Of a DNA stretch of 64,000 nucleotides, positions 17,201-25,347 are shown one piece after another. Below the pieces are notes generated by a model, which was given only the letters and a program-made list of their open reading frames with translations, searched no databases and had not been told where the DNA came from. Every line of letters starts with the position of its first letter. The first letter of the stretch is position 1. Where the stretch lies: positions 1 through 64,000 of the forward strand of contig NZ_MDKC01000008.1 of assembly GCF_001712755.1 (NCBI RefSeq), given 5' to 3'. Source of the stretch: Gottfriedia luciferensis. Its GTDB lineage: Bacteria > Bacillota > Bacilli > Bacillales > Bacillaceae_G. Both the position numbers and the translations under genes were made by a program.

Positions 17201-18368
17201 TATAAGAGTTCGGTCCGCTATTCCCCGCTGAAACTGATGCCGTCACACCGTTAAGTACAGCATAATTTATCGCTGTGCTAGTCGGATACATTGGATCATT
17301 AATGTTTGCTCCTAGAGAAAGATTAATAACATCCATTTTATCTTCAACTGCTTTTTCAATTCCAGCTAAAATATCTTCCAATTCTCCAGTTCCATAAGGT
17401 CCTAAAACACGATAAACAAAAAGGTCAGCATCAGGTGCAATTCCCTTAACAGCCACACCACCAGTATTTTTGGCTCTACCTGCAATCGTTCCCGAAACAT
17501 GCGTACCATGACTTGTATAGTAAGGTGAAAGATTTTGATCAGTCTCAGGACGACCAGATTTTTTCCAATCGTCATATGTAGTTTCCATCGGGTCTGGATC
17601 ATTATCTACTAAGTCATATCCTCCTTTAAATGCATCCTTCAAATCAGGGTGATTATAATCAACTCCTGTATCAATTACGCCGACTTTTACCCCTTTGCCT
17701 GTAATCCCTTCTTCATGTAGCTTATCTACACCTAAAAATGGTATACTCTCTATTCTTTTAATTGAATCTTGTTCTTCTGTAGAATCCGGAGTTTCTGGTG
17801 GATCTATAGAAAATTCAACACTTTTATAAACAGCTTGAACTGAATCAGATTTTAATAGTTTTTCAACTTCATTCGCTGGTAGTTTCATAGAAACCCCATT
17901 GTAAACAGTATCAAATGAACGAGTAATTTTATATTGATCCCTGCCGCTTTTCTCCTTAGAAGCTGGTAAGATTTTCGCTAAATCTTCTTCAAAGGCAGTA
18001 TGATCATGTTTAACCCTATTCTTCGCCTCAGTGGAAGTTAAAGATTTCCCTTCTAATGCAGATTCAAGAATAGCAACCTTTTCAGGCTTGGATTTAAATT
18101 CAACAATAACAGATATATCAGAACTACTCTTTAAGTCCTTTTTATCAAATCCTTGTAATCCATAGCCCTCAATCGATTTTAGCTTCGTTAAAGCATCCCT
18201 TTGTTCTTGGGTCAATGAGGCTAATATTTGTTCAGATGATTTGCCATGTATAGTTGTTGCAGATACATAGTCTTTTTGACTTGTTGGTAATAACATTCCC
18301 AAAAATATGGCTGCTGCTGCAGAGCCTTTTAACACTCTACTAAACTTTTCAATTTTTGATTTCTCCAC
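14277..18368 (-). CDS. Large secreted subtilisin-like protease with cohesin-like and dockerin domains
   Basis: A 1363-residue exported S8 serine protease. A signal peptide (to about 38) and an I9-type propeptide (about 85-185) precede the catalytic domain. The triad is Asp233 (GVIDTGVDYNHPDL), His287 (SHGTHVSGT) and Ser609 (SGTSMAAPHV), with Asn383 in SAGNSG. A PA domain (about 435-540) is inserted before Ser609. After a Fn3-like region come a cohesin-like domain (about 1080-1200, VKMGDTVNATFVLNNVQNLK), a carboxypeptidase-regulatory-like domain, and a type I dockerin with two Ca-binding loops (DVNGDDVIDVYDAL; DINNDGTVNATDF). Start is GTG after GAGGG. No other cohesin or dockerin gene is visible. 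Confidence 0.93.
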   Translation of the reverse strand: MEKSKIEKFSRVLKGSAAAAIFLGMLLPTSQKDYVSATTIHGKSSEQILASLTQEQRDALTKLKSIEGYGLQGFDKKDLKSSSDISVIVEFKSKPEKVAILESALEGKSLTSTEAKNRVKHDHTAFEEDLAKILPASKEKSGRDQYKITRSFDTVYNGVSMKLPANEVEKLLKSDSVQAVYKSVEFSIDPPETPDSTEEQDSIKRIESIPFLGVDKLHEEGITGKGVKVGVIDTGVDYNHPDLKDAFKGGYDLVDNDPDPMETTYDDWKKSGRPETDQNLSPYYTSHGTHVSGTIAGRAKNTGGVAVKGIAPDADLFVYRVLGPYGTGELEDILAGIEKAVEDKMDVINLSLGANINDPMYPTSTAINYAVLNGVTASVSAGNSGPNSYTLGSPGAAALALTVGASSAPIPVTKYTGVLNGIETPFQLSTLYNDFVSDLKVFNGQTLDVVDLGVGNDSDYLNKDVAGKVVFVSTGVIGTQSKTVYAKNHGARAIIAYSNIPNAGPSQFVKEEQNFIPAFSMSYEQGLDFKAQLAAGHTKLTFKDLEEVNTDADKLASFSSRGPSRSNYDMKPEITAPGVSVLSSVPAYSIYKNDQTNYKYAYSRMSGTSMAAPHVTGISALLLQANPSLEPGDIKTILMNTAKPLADSYSVFDVGAGRVDPYRAVHTGMKIQVQDETVFPLNGENLKVKEITGGLSFGSHYADEDILVEKKVNFTNVEDKLKKFNVDVNFQTGINGSLSASENGVIVNIPSEIKVQSLDTKKIPVSISVPASAKAGIYEGYIVVTNKDDKNEQYRIPFSVRTTEEGFNSTTLSYKSMSPSFLHVKRSFSANQFIDMIFNFKSPMKRMDIVLQDGKTGNDLGVIGTIDLSSSYDGTNYLLSAFFNGTYHAYTDNTTQPISPTLSYVKPGPYRIKIIGTSARDKVFVNYNDLYIDNNIPTMSTSFDGNESPVIEYQPGQKTIPVQVNVTDQEVANMIEFGMKVDQSINKVNYSVNGNFNPVLPVGVDGKIDLSVPINESSTLLTYTLNGLDGANNTTQKKNYYFVKAGSPYGYVKTDNVNVKMGDTVNATFVLNNVQNLKSAEWTLNNIGQNFEVLDAKANEALKDLGATVTVETSGNNSKVKLALDEAKTVSGKIPAINLKLKVKSTTFAVSAPVNPIIAYTNDQGNRITLSSAGMEWLIQPTFSEVFGTLGAEASIYNRNWNWTTSGATVRVIDGNGKVYDGSSSLVSYGDYKISNLPLTTKSFTWELKVPGHFTVKREIPIGLDKNGTIWGQTLQYFSDKATAGDVNGDDVIDVYDALYIQTYWGTNKRSADINNDGTVNATDFQFVEKNYLKQNPSNQNAPIPKKKYKTQTIDTIKGELGI

Positions 18369-18635
18369 CTAATCCCTCTTTTCTAGTGAATAACGTTTGT
18401 TCTCGTCCCTACTAAAACTACATTTACTAAGTAATGGCATACCAGAATATTGATTTACCTTACTCTGACTCATTAAATTTAATTATAATTTTTTCTAATA
18501 TTCGGTCAATTGGGACATTTTTATCTATATTTTTCAAGGTTTCCGCCGTTTTCAAGTTATTTTCGACATATTTCTACCAAATAATTGTGCTTATTTATTA
18601 AATTTCTGGATTTTATAAAAAATTACAAAAAAAAA
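18369..18635. other. Promoter-side intergenic region of the subtilase gene
   Basis: About 270 AT-rich bases with no open frame. They carry the minus-strand promoter and leader of the protease gene. I see no hairpin, riboswitch core or repeated operator. Confidence 0.45.
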
Positions 18636-18680
18636 ACGATCCTAACAGTTTTCACACTAGCCTTTAGGTTCGTTTTTTAG
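18636..18680 (-). terminator. Intrinsic terminator of the AlaX-like gene
   Basis: On the minus strand CGAACCTAA pairs with TTAGGATCG (one mismatch) and runs into TTTTTTTTT. Confidence 0.75.
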
Positions 18681-18695
18681 ATTCAAATATTCTAT

Positions 18696-19340
18696 TTAGA
18701 TCATCAAATAAATTTCTATCCGTTCTTTCCCACCTCCTATATTGTTTCGTTTTAACTTTATTCCTTTAATTTCTCCTGTTCGCTTAATATGTGTCCCACC
18801 ACACGGAACTTTACCAAAGTCTTTAATTTCCCAATATCTTCTTTGATTTTCTGGGTCATCAAACTCACTAAATATTTCTAAATCTGCTTCAATGAGCTCC
18901 TTTGCTTTTGTCTCTAAAAGTGGGAATGTTTCAGAGATTTTTCCATCCCAATAGAAATCAATTCTAGCTTTATCACTAGTAATATTTGCACCAATTTTTT
19001 CAGGATTATGATAGTTTTGATACATTAGCTCCAAGATGATTTCTGCAGCAAAATGTAGCTTCATAATTCGATATCGTTTCTCCCAATCGATTTCAATCAC
19101 TACTTCTTGTCCTTTTTGAAGGTCATGATTTTCTGGTAAAGTGTAGATAATGTCTAATCCGTCCTTCTTAGCTTCAATCACCTCATAATGACCAATTCTC
19201 CCTGAATCCGATTGTTGCCCTCCCGAAAAAGCATAAATAATGGTTTCGTTTAAAGTAACATTCCTGCCATCTACTTCCGTAACAATTGCAGTAGTTTTTG
19301 AAAGATAAGGATCTTCCCAAAATAGTTTTTTTACTCCCAT
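18696..19340 (-). CDS. AlaX-like alanyl-tRNA editing protein with an altered zinc site
   Basis: A 214-residue relative of the AlaRS editing domain, which hydrolyses Ser- or Gly-tRNA(Ala) in trans. The N-terminal beta-barrel segment YAFSGGQQSDSGRIG corresponds to FYPTGGGQPxDxG, and the C-terminal metal motif PCGGTHIKRTGEI is intact. The first metal motif, normally HxxxH, reads HFAAE, so one His is replaced by Glu. Zinc could still bind through His, Glu, Cys and His, or activity may be changed. GGAG precedes the ATG by 7 bases and a terminator follows. Confidence 0.85.
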   Translation of the reverse strand: MGVKKLFWEDPYLSKTTAIVTEVDGRNVTLNETIIYAFSGGQQSDSGRIGHYEVIEAKKDGLDIIYTLPENHDLQKGQEVVIEIDWEKRYRIMKLHFAAEIILELMYQNYHNPEKIGANITSDKARIDFYWDGKISETFPLLETKAKELIEADLEIFSEFDDPENQRRYWEIKDFGKVPCGGTHIKRTGEIKGIKLKRNNIGGGKERIEIYLMI

Positions 19341-19407
19341 TGCTTTACTCCTTTTTCATTTTTGATTATGAATTTTGTTTCCACTAGTTGATCCCTTTTA
19401 TAGTTAG

Positions 19408-19437
19408 TAAAAAAGGAACAATTTCTATAAATTGTCC
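19408..19437 (-). terminator. Intrinsic terminator of the 19462-19923 gene
   Basis: GGACAATTT and AAATTGTTCC form the stem, followed on the minus strand by TTTTTT. Confidence 0.82.
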
Positions 19438-19461
19438 CTCTACTAAATTAATCCATATAAT

Positions 19462-19923
19462 TTACTTTGTTACAGCTTCACTACCTTTTACTAATTCTAT
19501 ACGTATTTTTTTCAGCCCATCTTTTTCATCAACATATGTACTTAAACTCCAGTTTGCTGCAAGTGTATGTTTAATTAGATTAATTGCTTCTTCAGATAAA
19601 TAAAAGCCTTGAATTGCAGTTCCCATTTCTTCATAATCTTTTTCAACTTCAATGCCAAATTTATATCTTAGTAAAGTCATTAATGATCCTTTTGTTAAAA
19701 ATTTGATTTGATAGCCATCATTAACAATTTTATTAAAATTTTCTTCATTGTTTTTGTACAGTTTTATTAATGTTTCCCAGTCAGGAAAACCATTACCATA
19801 TTGATTTAAAAACTCGAAATTCTCTTCTTTCACAGCGTTAATTAACTGAATGTTTTCTACACCAGCACTACGTAAACTTTCAATCATAATTGCATTATTT
19901 ATAGCAATGCTTACAAAGCTCAT
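19462..19923 (-). CDS. Hypothetical soluble protein
   Basis: A 153-residue protein with alternating helices and strands. The N-terminus MSFVSIAINNAIMIESLRSA is hydrophobic but lacks a signal-peptide layout; the middle has YGNGFPDWETLIKLYKNN, and the end NWSLSTYVDEKDGLKKIRIE looks like a beta hairpin. I do not recognise the family. GGAGGGAG precedes the ATG and a terminator follows, so it is a one-gene unit. Confidence 0.7.
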   Translation of the reverse strand: MSFVSIAINNAIMIESLRSAGVENIQLINAVKEENFEFLNQYGNGFPDWETLIKLYKNNEENFNKIVNDGYQIKFLTKGSLMTLLRYKFGIEVEKDYEEMGTAIQGFYLSEEAINLIKHTLAANWSLSTYVDEKDGLKKIRIELVKGSEAVTK

Positions 19924-20050
19924 CTTTCTTCTCCCTCCGAATTAAAAGAATTTTCATTTTATTCAACTTTACCATAAAATAAGGCACTAAACTATTAAAT
20001 TGATGAGACACCAAGTTAGAGAATAGGGAATGTTTAGTGAACTTTATTGA

Positions 20051-20088
20051 AAAAAAAAACCACAAGATTTTGTAACACATCTTGTGAT
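20051..20088 (-). terminator. Intrinsic terminator of the two-component operon
   Basis: CACAAGAT (20061-20068) pairs with ATCTTGTG (20079-20086), followed on the minus strand by a long T-run. Confidence 0.85.
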
Positions 20089-20123
20089 TTTCTTCTTTTG
20101 GAGAATTTAGATACACATTTTAT

Positions 20124-21524
20124 CTAAATAGTATTTAATGTGATGAAAGCAGTTGTGCCTTCTCCATTTTTACTTGTAATTTGTAGATTGCCACCATAGT
20201 TTTCAATTAGATCTTTTGCGATTGATAAGCCTAAACCATTACCGCCGTTAGCTCGACTTCTCGCTTTATCAGCTCGATAAAATCGGTCAAATATATGATT
20301 AATATCTTCTTCTTTAATACCGATTCCGTTATCTATCACTTTGATTTCAATCTTGTTTGCAACTTGTGCTGTAGTTATATCGATAATGGTATGTTCTTTA
20401 CTGTACTTAACTGCATTATCAAACAAAATAATTAATATTTGCATTAAATGTTCTCTTGCAATATTTGCTTTATCGACAATTTGATTAGGAGTGTGGAAGT
20501 GAATTTCCAAATCTTCATGTAAGAGCTGATAATTGTTTATTATCTCATTTAACACTTCATTAATATTTGTTGGAGCATACTGTTCAATCTTTTCGCTATT
20601 TTTCTCTAGCTTTGTTAACTGTAGAAGCTCATTCGTTAAAATAATCATTCTGTTTGTTTCATTAATACATGTATTTAATGAGTTTTCTAAAACAGTTTCG
20701 TCTTTTTTCCCCCAGCGATTAACAAGTGATAAGTGACCATGAATGATTGCTAAAGGTGTCCTTAATTCATGAGAAGCATCTTCAACAAAACGCTTTTGTC
20801 TTGTAATTGAAGCCTCTAACTCATCCATCATTTTATTAAAAAGAAGACCGAGTTCAGATAGCTCATCTTTTGTTTCTCCTACAAAAACTCGCTCTTTTAA
20901 TTGATTATTTTTTATTTTAATCATTGTTTGATTTAAATTTTTAATAGGATTTAATATTTTTTTAGATAAGAAATAACCGCTTAAAATACTTAAAATTAAC
21001 GAAATGGTTGTTCCTAGAATGAGAATCATGAATGATTCTTTAATTAATTTCGAAAAGATTTCTACATTCATTGCAACTTCTAAAACACCATCAAAATTCT
21101 TATAATGTAACAGCTTACTATTAATTAAAATTTCTTGATTGTGTAGTCTATATTTTTGGATTTTACCGAAGTCTTTTTTATTAATATGAATTTTAGGCAT
21201 CGTTCTTGAAACTGTAAATATTTCTTTTCCATCTTTATCGATTAATCGAATCATCTCATTATTTTGTATAATTTTTTCAAAATATGATTTGTTTTCTGCA
21301 AAAGAAGCCGCAGTAGGTCGTTTCGTTTTATATTCTTCATCTAAATAAGCTGACGTATCATATAATCTCTTTTCAATACGATGTTGCTGCTGATTCATGA
21401 CTGACATTTGAATCAAAGCACTTTGAATAAGATTACATAATGTAAATATGACAAACATAAGCACAGCGATTGTAATTGTTATTTTCCATCTAATCGAAAG
21501 CTTATTTAACAAGGTAAGATCCAC
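20124..21524 (-). CDS. Sensor histidine kinase, ArlS/YkoH-like
   Basis: A 466-residue membrane sensor kinase. Two membrane segments (about 14-35 and 162-185) flank an extracellular domain of some 125 residues. A HAMP linker follows, then the dimerisation/phosphoacceptor box DASHELRTPLAIIHGHLSLV with the His near 245. The catalytic domain has N box FDNAVKYS, G1 VIDNGIGI, F box IFDRFYRAD and G2 GGNGLGLSIAK. The run of HGHLSLVNRWGKKDETVLE after the His resembles ArlS. Start is GTG two bases past the regulator stop, with a second in-frame TTG at 21512; coupling is likely. The signal is unknown. Confidence 0.92.
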   Translation of the reverse strand: MDLTLLNKLSIRWKITITIAVLMFVIFTLCNLIQSALIQMSVMNQQQHRIEKRLYDTSAYLDEEYKTKRPTAASFAENKSYFEKIIQNNEMIRLIDKDGKEIFTVSRTMPKIHINKKDFGKIQKYRLHNQEILINSKLLHYKNFDGVLEVAMNVEIFSKLIKESFMILILGTTISLILSILSGYFLSKKILNPIKNLNQTMIKIKNNQLKERVFVGETKDELSELGLLFNKMMDELEASITRQKRFVEDASHELRTPLAIIHGHLSLVNRWGKKDETVLENSLNTCINETNRMIILTNELLQLTKLEKNSEKIEQYAPTNINEVLNEIINNYQLLHEDLEIHFHTPNQIVDKANIAREHLMQILIILFDNAVKYSKEHTIIDITTAQVANKIEIKVIDNGIGIKEEDINHIFDRFYRADKARSRANGGNGLGLSIAKDLIENYGGNLQITSKNGEGTTAFITLNTI

Positions 21525-21526
21525 CT

Positions 21527-22195
21527 CTACATCCTCATTACATACCCAGTACCCCTTACAGTGTGAATATAGGTATTATTTTTATCATCTAGTTTTGTTC
21601 TTAAGTAGCTAATATAAACATCCACTACGTTTGTTTCAATTGTAGAGCCATAGCCCCATACAGTTTCTAATAAAATTTCTCTAGTTAATACACGATTTAC
21701 ATTGCTCATTAATAAATACAATAAATCGAATTCTTTTTTCGTTAAATCAATGATCGCTTCATCTTTTTTAACAACTCGAGCTGCAGAATCTAATGACAAA
21801 TCTTTAAATTTTAAGCAGTGTAAATTTGTTGAACGATCGATGCGTCTAAAGATTGCTCGCATATGAGCTAAAAGTTCTTCAATAACAAATGGTTTTGAAA
21901 TATAATCATCTGCACCACTATCTAATCCAGAAATTCGATCAAAAACACTATCTCTAGCTGTAATCATAATAATTGGTGTATCTTTATGCGCTCTAATTCG
22001 TCTACAAACTTCAATACCACTTAAATTAGGAAGCATTAAATCAAGCAAGATTAAGTCAAATTCTTGGTCGATTGCTAGGTTTAAACCGTCTCTTCCATCA
22101 TTTGAAATATGAACTTCATTTCCTTCATACTCTAACTCTAATCGTATAAAATTTGCTAATTCTTTCTCATCTTCTATAATTAATATTTTTTTCAT
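21527..22195 (-). CDS. OmpR-family response regulator, ArlR/YkoG-like
   Basis: A 222-residue regulator with a receiver domain (acidic pair EDE near 8, phosphoacceptor Asp in LILLDLMLP near 51, switch Thr in IMITARDS, Lys in YISKPFVIEEL) and a C-terminal winged-helix DNA-binding domain (LTKKEFDLLYLLM, VDVYISYLRTKLD, HTVRGTGYVMRM). GAGGG precedes the ATG. It is followed at once by its kinase gene, so the pair forms a classical two-component operon ending at the 20051 terminator. Confidence 0.94.
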   Translation of the reverse strand: MKKILIIEDEKELANFIRLELEYEGNEVHISNDGRDGLNLAIDQEFDLILLDLMLPNLSGIEVCRRIRAHKDTPIIMITARDSVFDRISGLDSGADDYISKPFVIEELLAHMRAIFRRIDRSTNLHCLKFKDLSLDSAARVVKKDEAIIDLTKKEFDLLYLLMSNVNRVLTREILLETVWGYGSTIETNVVDVYISYLRTKLDDKNNTYIHTVRGTGYVMRM

Positions 22196-22506
22196 ATATT
22201 TTATCCCTCATTTTTTTTTATAATAACATCTATAAAATTATTATTTGTATTGTATAAGGATATCTGTTTAAGATGAAAATGGCTTTATGAATATTTTAAA
22301 ATTTAATTAGAGTTTTATTAGAAATTTTTAATAGTTTATCTTAATAATCTTGATATTACTACCTATTGTGTACATTTTCTAATAATTTCACTTAAAAACG
22401 ATTAAAATTTATTTAAGAAAAGTCCAAAAGCTTTCCAAAAAATATTGTATAAGCTTTTTTATTTTAGGCTATTTTATGTAATTTTTGAAGTTATTTTCTC
22501 AATGTT
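22196..22506. other. AT-rich intergenic region upstream of the two-component operon
   Basis: About 310 bases holding the promoter side of the regulator gene. It is dominated by A and T tracts with no open frame and no hairpin other than the terminator at 22507. Confidence 0.45.
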
Positions 22507-22541
22507 AAAAAAAAATGACTTTAGTATTTACTAAAGTCATT
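22507..22541 (-). terminator. Intrinsic terminator, probably displaced from the Gmad2 lipoprotein gene
   Basis: ATGACTTTAGT and ACTAAAGTCAT (22515-22540) form a strong stem, and the T-run lies on the minus strand. The nearest upstream minus-strand gene is the lipoprotein at 23124. Repeat copy B lies between the two, so the repeat appears to have entered between the gene and its terminator. Confidence 0.7.
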
Positions 22542-22542
22542 T

Positions 22543-23045
22543 CACACTGTTGAAAAACTTCCTTGTCAATTAATTTACCAAATTTTCGTAAAAGGAGTAG
22601 AGTGATGTTGATTTCCACTACAGGATGCTCGCTTTCCATGGGGCGAGATTCTTTAGCCTCCTCGGCAAGCCTGCGGGGTCTCAGCCTTCCCGCTTATCCC
22701 ATAGGAGTCGAGCACCCCTTTAGTTCCAATCAACTTATTCATCAAAAAAAGTCTGTAATAAACCCTAATCAAAAAGCCTTTACTTAGAGTAACCTAACCG
22801 TGGTGTATTAATAAGCTATAGGTCAACTAATATTGAACTTTAATTAAACCAATCAACTGAATTTGTTTTCTAATAATTTGATCATAATATTTTTAACTTC
22901 AGAAAAAAATCATTACTAGTGATTTTGAATCATAAAATTGCTTAAAATATTAACAGTTAAAACCAATGATATATCATCCAAAAAATGATTATATATAAAT
23001 AAGTTCAATTTAATGTCATATTCCCTATTGACTATTTTATATTCG
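22543..23045 (+). repeat. Dispersed ~500 bp repeat element, copy B
   Basis: Starts CACACTGTTGAAAAACTTCC and aligns along its length with copies A (inverted) and C. The GC-rich core (about 22609-22734) contains the same complementary blocks, including GCTCGCTTTCCATGG and CCCATAGGAGTCGAGC. The AT-rich tail ends near CTATTGACTATTTTATATTC, close to copy C. The frame at 22563-22787 lies inside and is not conserved as protein among copies. The left end directly abuts a terminator hairpin. Confidence 0.85.
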
Positions 23046-23123
23046 ACTTTATGTTAAACAATTTGCAAGCTAAAATTGGTTGGACCAACGGCTTCGTGCA
23101 TCTTAAAAATCTTCATTAAATAC

Positions 23124-23687
23124 TTATTTATAATTTGGAAACTGAATCGGTATATTTAATATATGTTCTGGTTGGCCGTCTTTTGCACTTGCTACATATA
23201 GTGTAAGTACTCCATTTGGACTTGTTGGTTGATTATAATTAATTACTAGTTTAAAGTTCCCCCATTCGGGAGCACCCATATCAGCCATTGTGTGACCTTC
23301 GGCCAATACATTATGACCATCTTCTATTCGATAAAGAAATGTTGCTTCAAAAACACTAGCTTTCCCTTCAACAATTAACACATTCTTACCTGTTGTGTCA
23401 TTTACGACTGAAGTGACTTTAAATGCATCGTTTTCAACTGGTGTAAAGGCTTTAACTGGTGGCTTAGTTTCATCCTTTTTTGGCGGATTATTATTTCCCT
23501 TATCTGGTGTATTTCCTTTATCAGTATTTTTGTCTTTATCTGGTGTATTGCCCTTATCAGTGGTTTTCCCCTTATCAACTTGTGATGACTGATCATCCTT
23601 TTTGCCATTACCGTAGTCACTTGACTGACAGCTTGTTAAACAGAATATGCTTAAAATGATAAGTCCAATAAATAAAAGTCTTCTCAT
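23124..23687 (-). CDS. Gmad2-domain lipoprotein
   Basis: A 187-residue exported lipoprotein. The signal peptide ends in lipobox CLTSC. Next is a low-complexity linker of about 45 residues built from DKGNTPDK-like units. The C-terminal half (about 85-187) is a Gmad2 immunoglobulin-like domain, with VLIVEGKASVFEATFLYRI, a GAPEWGNF turn and LTLYVASAKDG. Gmad2 is associated with spore germination and other cell-surface proteins. The frame opens at a GTG inside the ribosome site; ATG 23687, 9 bases after GAGGTG, is the better start. Its terminator seems displaced by repeat copy B. Confidence 0.87.
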   Translation of the reverse strand: MRRLLFIGLIILSIFCLTSCQSSDYGNGKKDDQSSQVDKGKTTDKGNTPDKDKNTDKGNTPDKGNNNPPKKDETKPPVKAFTPVENDAFKVTSVVNDTTGKNVLIVEGKASVFEATFLYRIEDGHNVLAEGHTMADMGAPEWGNFKLVINYNQPTSPNGVLTLYVASAKDGQPEHILNIPIQFPNYK

Positions 23688-23823
23688 TCTATTAATCACC
23701 TCTAAAATAATTTATTGATGTAAATTAAATATTGTTCTGAATCAAACTATTTATTTTTTACAAAAGATGAAAGGCATTTTTACCGAGTGGACTTCTAAGA
23801 AAAGGAATGAATTTTTAAACACA

Positions 23824-24735
23824 TTAAAAGAACGTACTAGCAAGTTGTATTACGATTGGTAAAGTTAGACTACTTAATATAGTTGAAGTAACGACAGTTT
23901 GTGCTGCAAAATTTGCATGTGGACCTTTGAATGATAGTAATGCACTATTTCTTGAACTTGGGAAGGCACTACCAATAAAAAGGGCTTTTGCAACTACACC
24001 TTCAAAACCGAAAATTTTTATAAGGGCAAATGCAATAATTGGACCACCAATCAATCTTAAGAAGTTACTAATCGCTAAATTGTTCCAGCTAATTTCTTTC
24101 CCCGATTCAGCTAATTGAGCTCCAAGTGTAATTAACGCAAATGGGGCAAATGATTCAGTAATAGGATTTAAAATGGTAACCAATTCATGATTTAATTTCA
24201 CATGAGATAGTTGAAGAATAAAGCCAAGTACTACACTATATATGATTGGTAGCTTTAGCATTTTCATAATTGCTTCTTTCATTTGAACTGAAGCCTCTGC
24301 ATTATATACCCCAACAGTAAATGTCATGATATTTTGAAACAAAACAATTAAAACTCCAATACTCAATGCAAAAGGATCATTTTTAAAAACTAACGCATTT
24401 ACTGGCAATCCAAGATTTCCTGAATTATTTAACGCGATGCTATTCGCAAATGTACCTTGCATAGATTTTTCAATTCCTCGCCATCTACATATTAATGTTG
24501 AAATTAGCGACATAAAGACAAATTGAATAACCAAGTAAAATAAAACAATACCTGCAACTTTACCAGATAACGGACTATCATATATTTTCATAAATACTGC
24601 GACTGGAAGAAATAAATAAACTAAGAGGGTTGTTAAAGTACGTAAGTGAAGTTTAAAAAGGCGATTAAATAAATAACCTAATAATACATAAAAAAATAGA
24701 GGAAGCATAACTTCTAGTAGTAATTTTATTACCAT
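23824..24735 (-). CDS. AEC-family (auxin efflux carrier-like) permease
   Basis: A 303-residue membrane protein with ten hydrophobic segments in two halves, typical of bacterial AEC transporters such as malonate or malate carriers. The N-terminal LPLFFYVLLGYLFNRL and the motif NSIALNNSGNLGLPVNALVF in the first half, and the second-half GGPIIAFALIK and AQTVVTSTILSSLTLP, support this. The substrate is probably a small organic acid, which I cannot define. AAGGAAAAG precedes the ATG. No regulator is adjacent. Confidence 0.87.
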   Translation of the reverse strand: MVIKLLLEVMLPLFFYVLLGYLFNRLFKLHLRTLTTLLVYLFLPVAVFMKIYDSPLSGKVAGIVLFYLVIQFVFMSLISTLICRWRGIEKSMQGTFANSIALNNSGNLGLPVNALVFKNDPFALSIGVLIVLFQNIMTFTVGVYNAEASVQMKEAIMKMLKLPIIYSVVLGFILQLSHVKLNHELVTILNPITESFAPFALITLGAQLAESGKEISWNNLAISNFLRLIGGPIIAFALIKIFGFEGVVAKALFIGSAFPSSRNSALLSFKGPHANFAAQTVVTSTILSSLTLPIVIQLASTFF

Positions 24736-24777
24736 TTCTTTTCCTTCTTTCAGATGATTAACCGCTTTTTATTATCT

Positions 24778-25122
24778 CTACATATCTCCGTTAAAAATTT
24801 TTTCCTTTTGTTTCTGAAACTCATTTTCTGTGATTTTCCCGTCATTTTTTAATTTACTTAATTTACGAAGTTTCACTTCAAAGTCCTCTTTCTCTCTTGT
24901 AATATACTCTTCAACATTTGCTTCATAATTGGATATACCACGATTACTAAAAACGTTGTATCCATTGATTATCGTAATCATTAACGCAATTCCGATCCAT
25001 ATCAATCCGATCAAACCAGCTTTTGGTATTACAATTGTAAAACCGAGTACAATAAAAATAATGCCAATCATTAAACCAAAAAATGACTGCCCTTTACTTG
25101 GTTTAACTCGAATCTTTCTCAA
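24778..25122 (-). CDS. Small SHOCT-domain membrane protein
   Basis: A protein of about 115 residues. Two membrane helices (FFGLMIGIIFIVLGFTIV and LIGLIWIGIALMITIING) form the N-terminal half. The C-terminal 30 residues are a SHOCT motif (LRKLSKLKNDGKITENEF, then QKQKEKI), a short helical hairpin common at C-termini of bacterial proteins. The frame can extend to ATG 25140, but GAGGTGG lies 7 bases ahead of TTG 25122, so I place the start there. The function is unknown. Confidence 0.78.
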   Translation of the reverse strand: MRKIRVKPSKGQSFFGLMIGIIFIVLGFTIVIPKAGLIGLIWIGIALMITIINGYNVFSNRGISNYEANVEEYITREKEDFEVKLRKLSKLKNDGKITENEFQKQKEKIFNGDM

Positions 25123-25255
25123 GTTTCCACCTCTTTTCATTTTAAAGTTAAATTCTGAATGAAATAGAAGCTTTGATCTTAAAATTAAATAAAATATTAT
25201 TTTGCTTTCGAAATAACTATATTCGACAAATTATGTTTAAATACCTATTGCAAAA

Positions 25256-25287
25256 ATAAAAAACCACCTATTTAGGTGGATTTTTTA
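25256..25287. terminator. Bidirectional terminator
   Basis: CCACCTA and TAGGTGG (25264-25279) form a stem with A-runs before and T-runs after. It follows the VOC gene on the minus strand. Confidence 0.85.
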
Positions 25288-25347
25288 TTTTTTTATCACG
25301 TTATTTAAAATGATTTAACAACATTTTTTCAAACTTCTATCAAAGAG

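Noticed and set aside
19895-20116. 73-codon minus-strand frame between two genes
   Set aside because: It spans the kinase operon's terminator hairpin and overlaps the next gene's start; no ribosome site and no recognisable sequence.
23395-23620. Open frames overlapping the lipoprotein linker on either strand
   Set aside because: They are shadows of the repetitive DKGNTPDK-coding DNA; the lipoprotein frame has the ribosome site, lipobox and Gmad2 domain.
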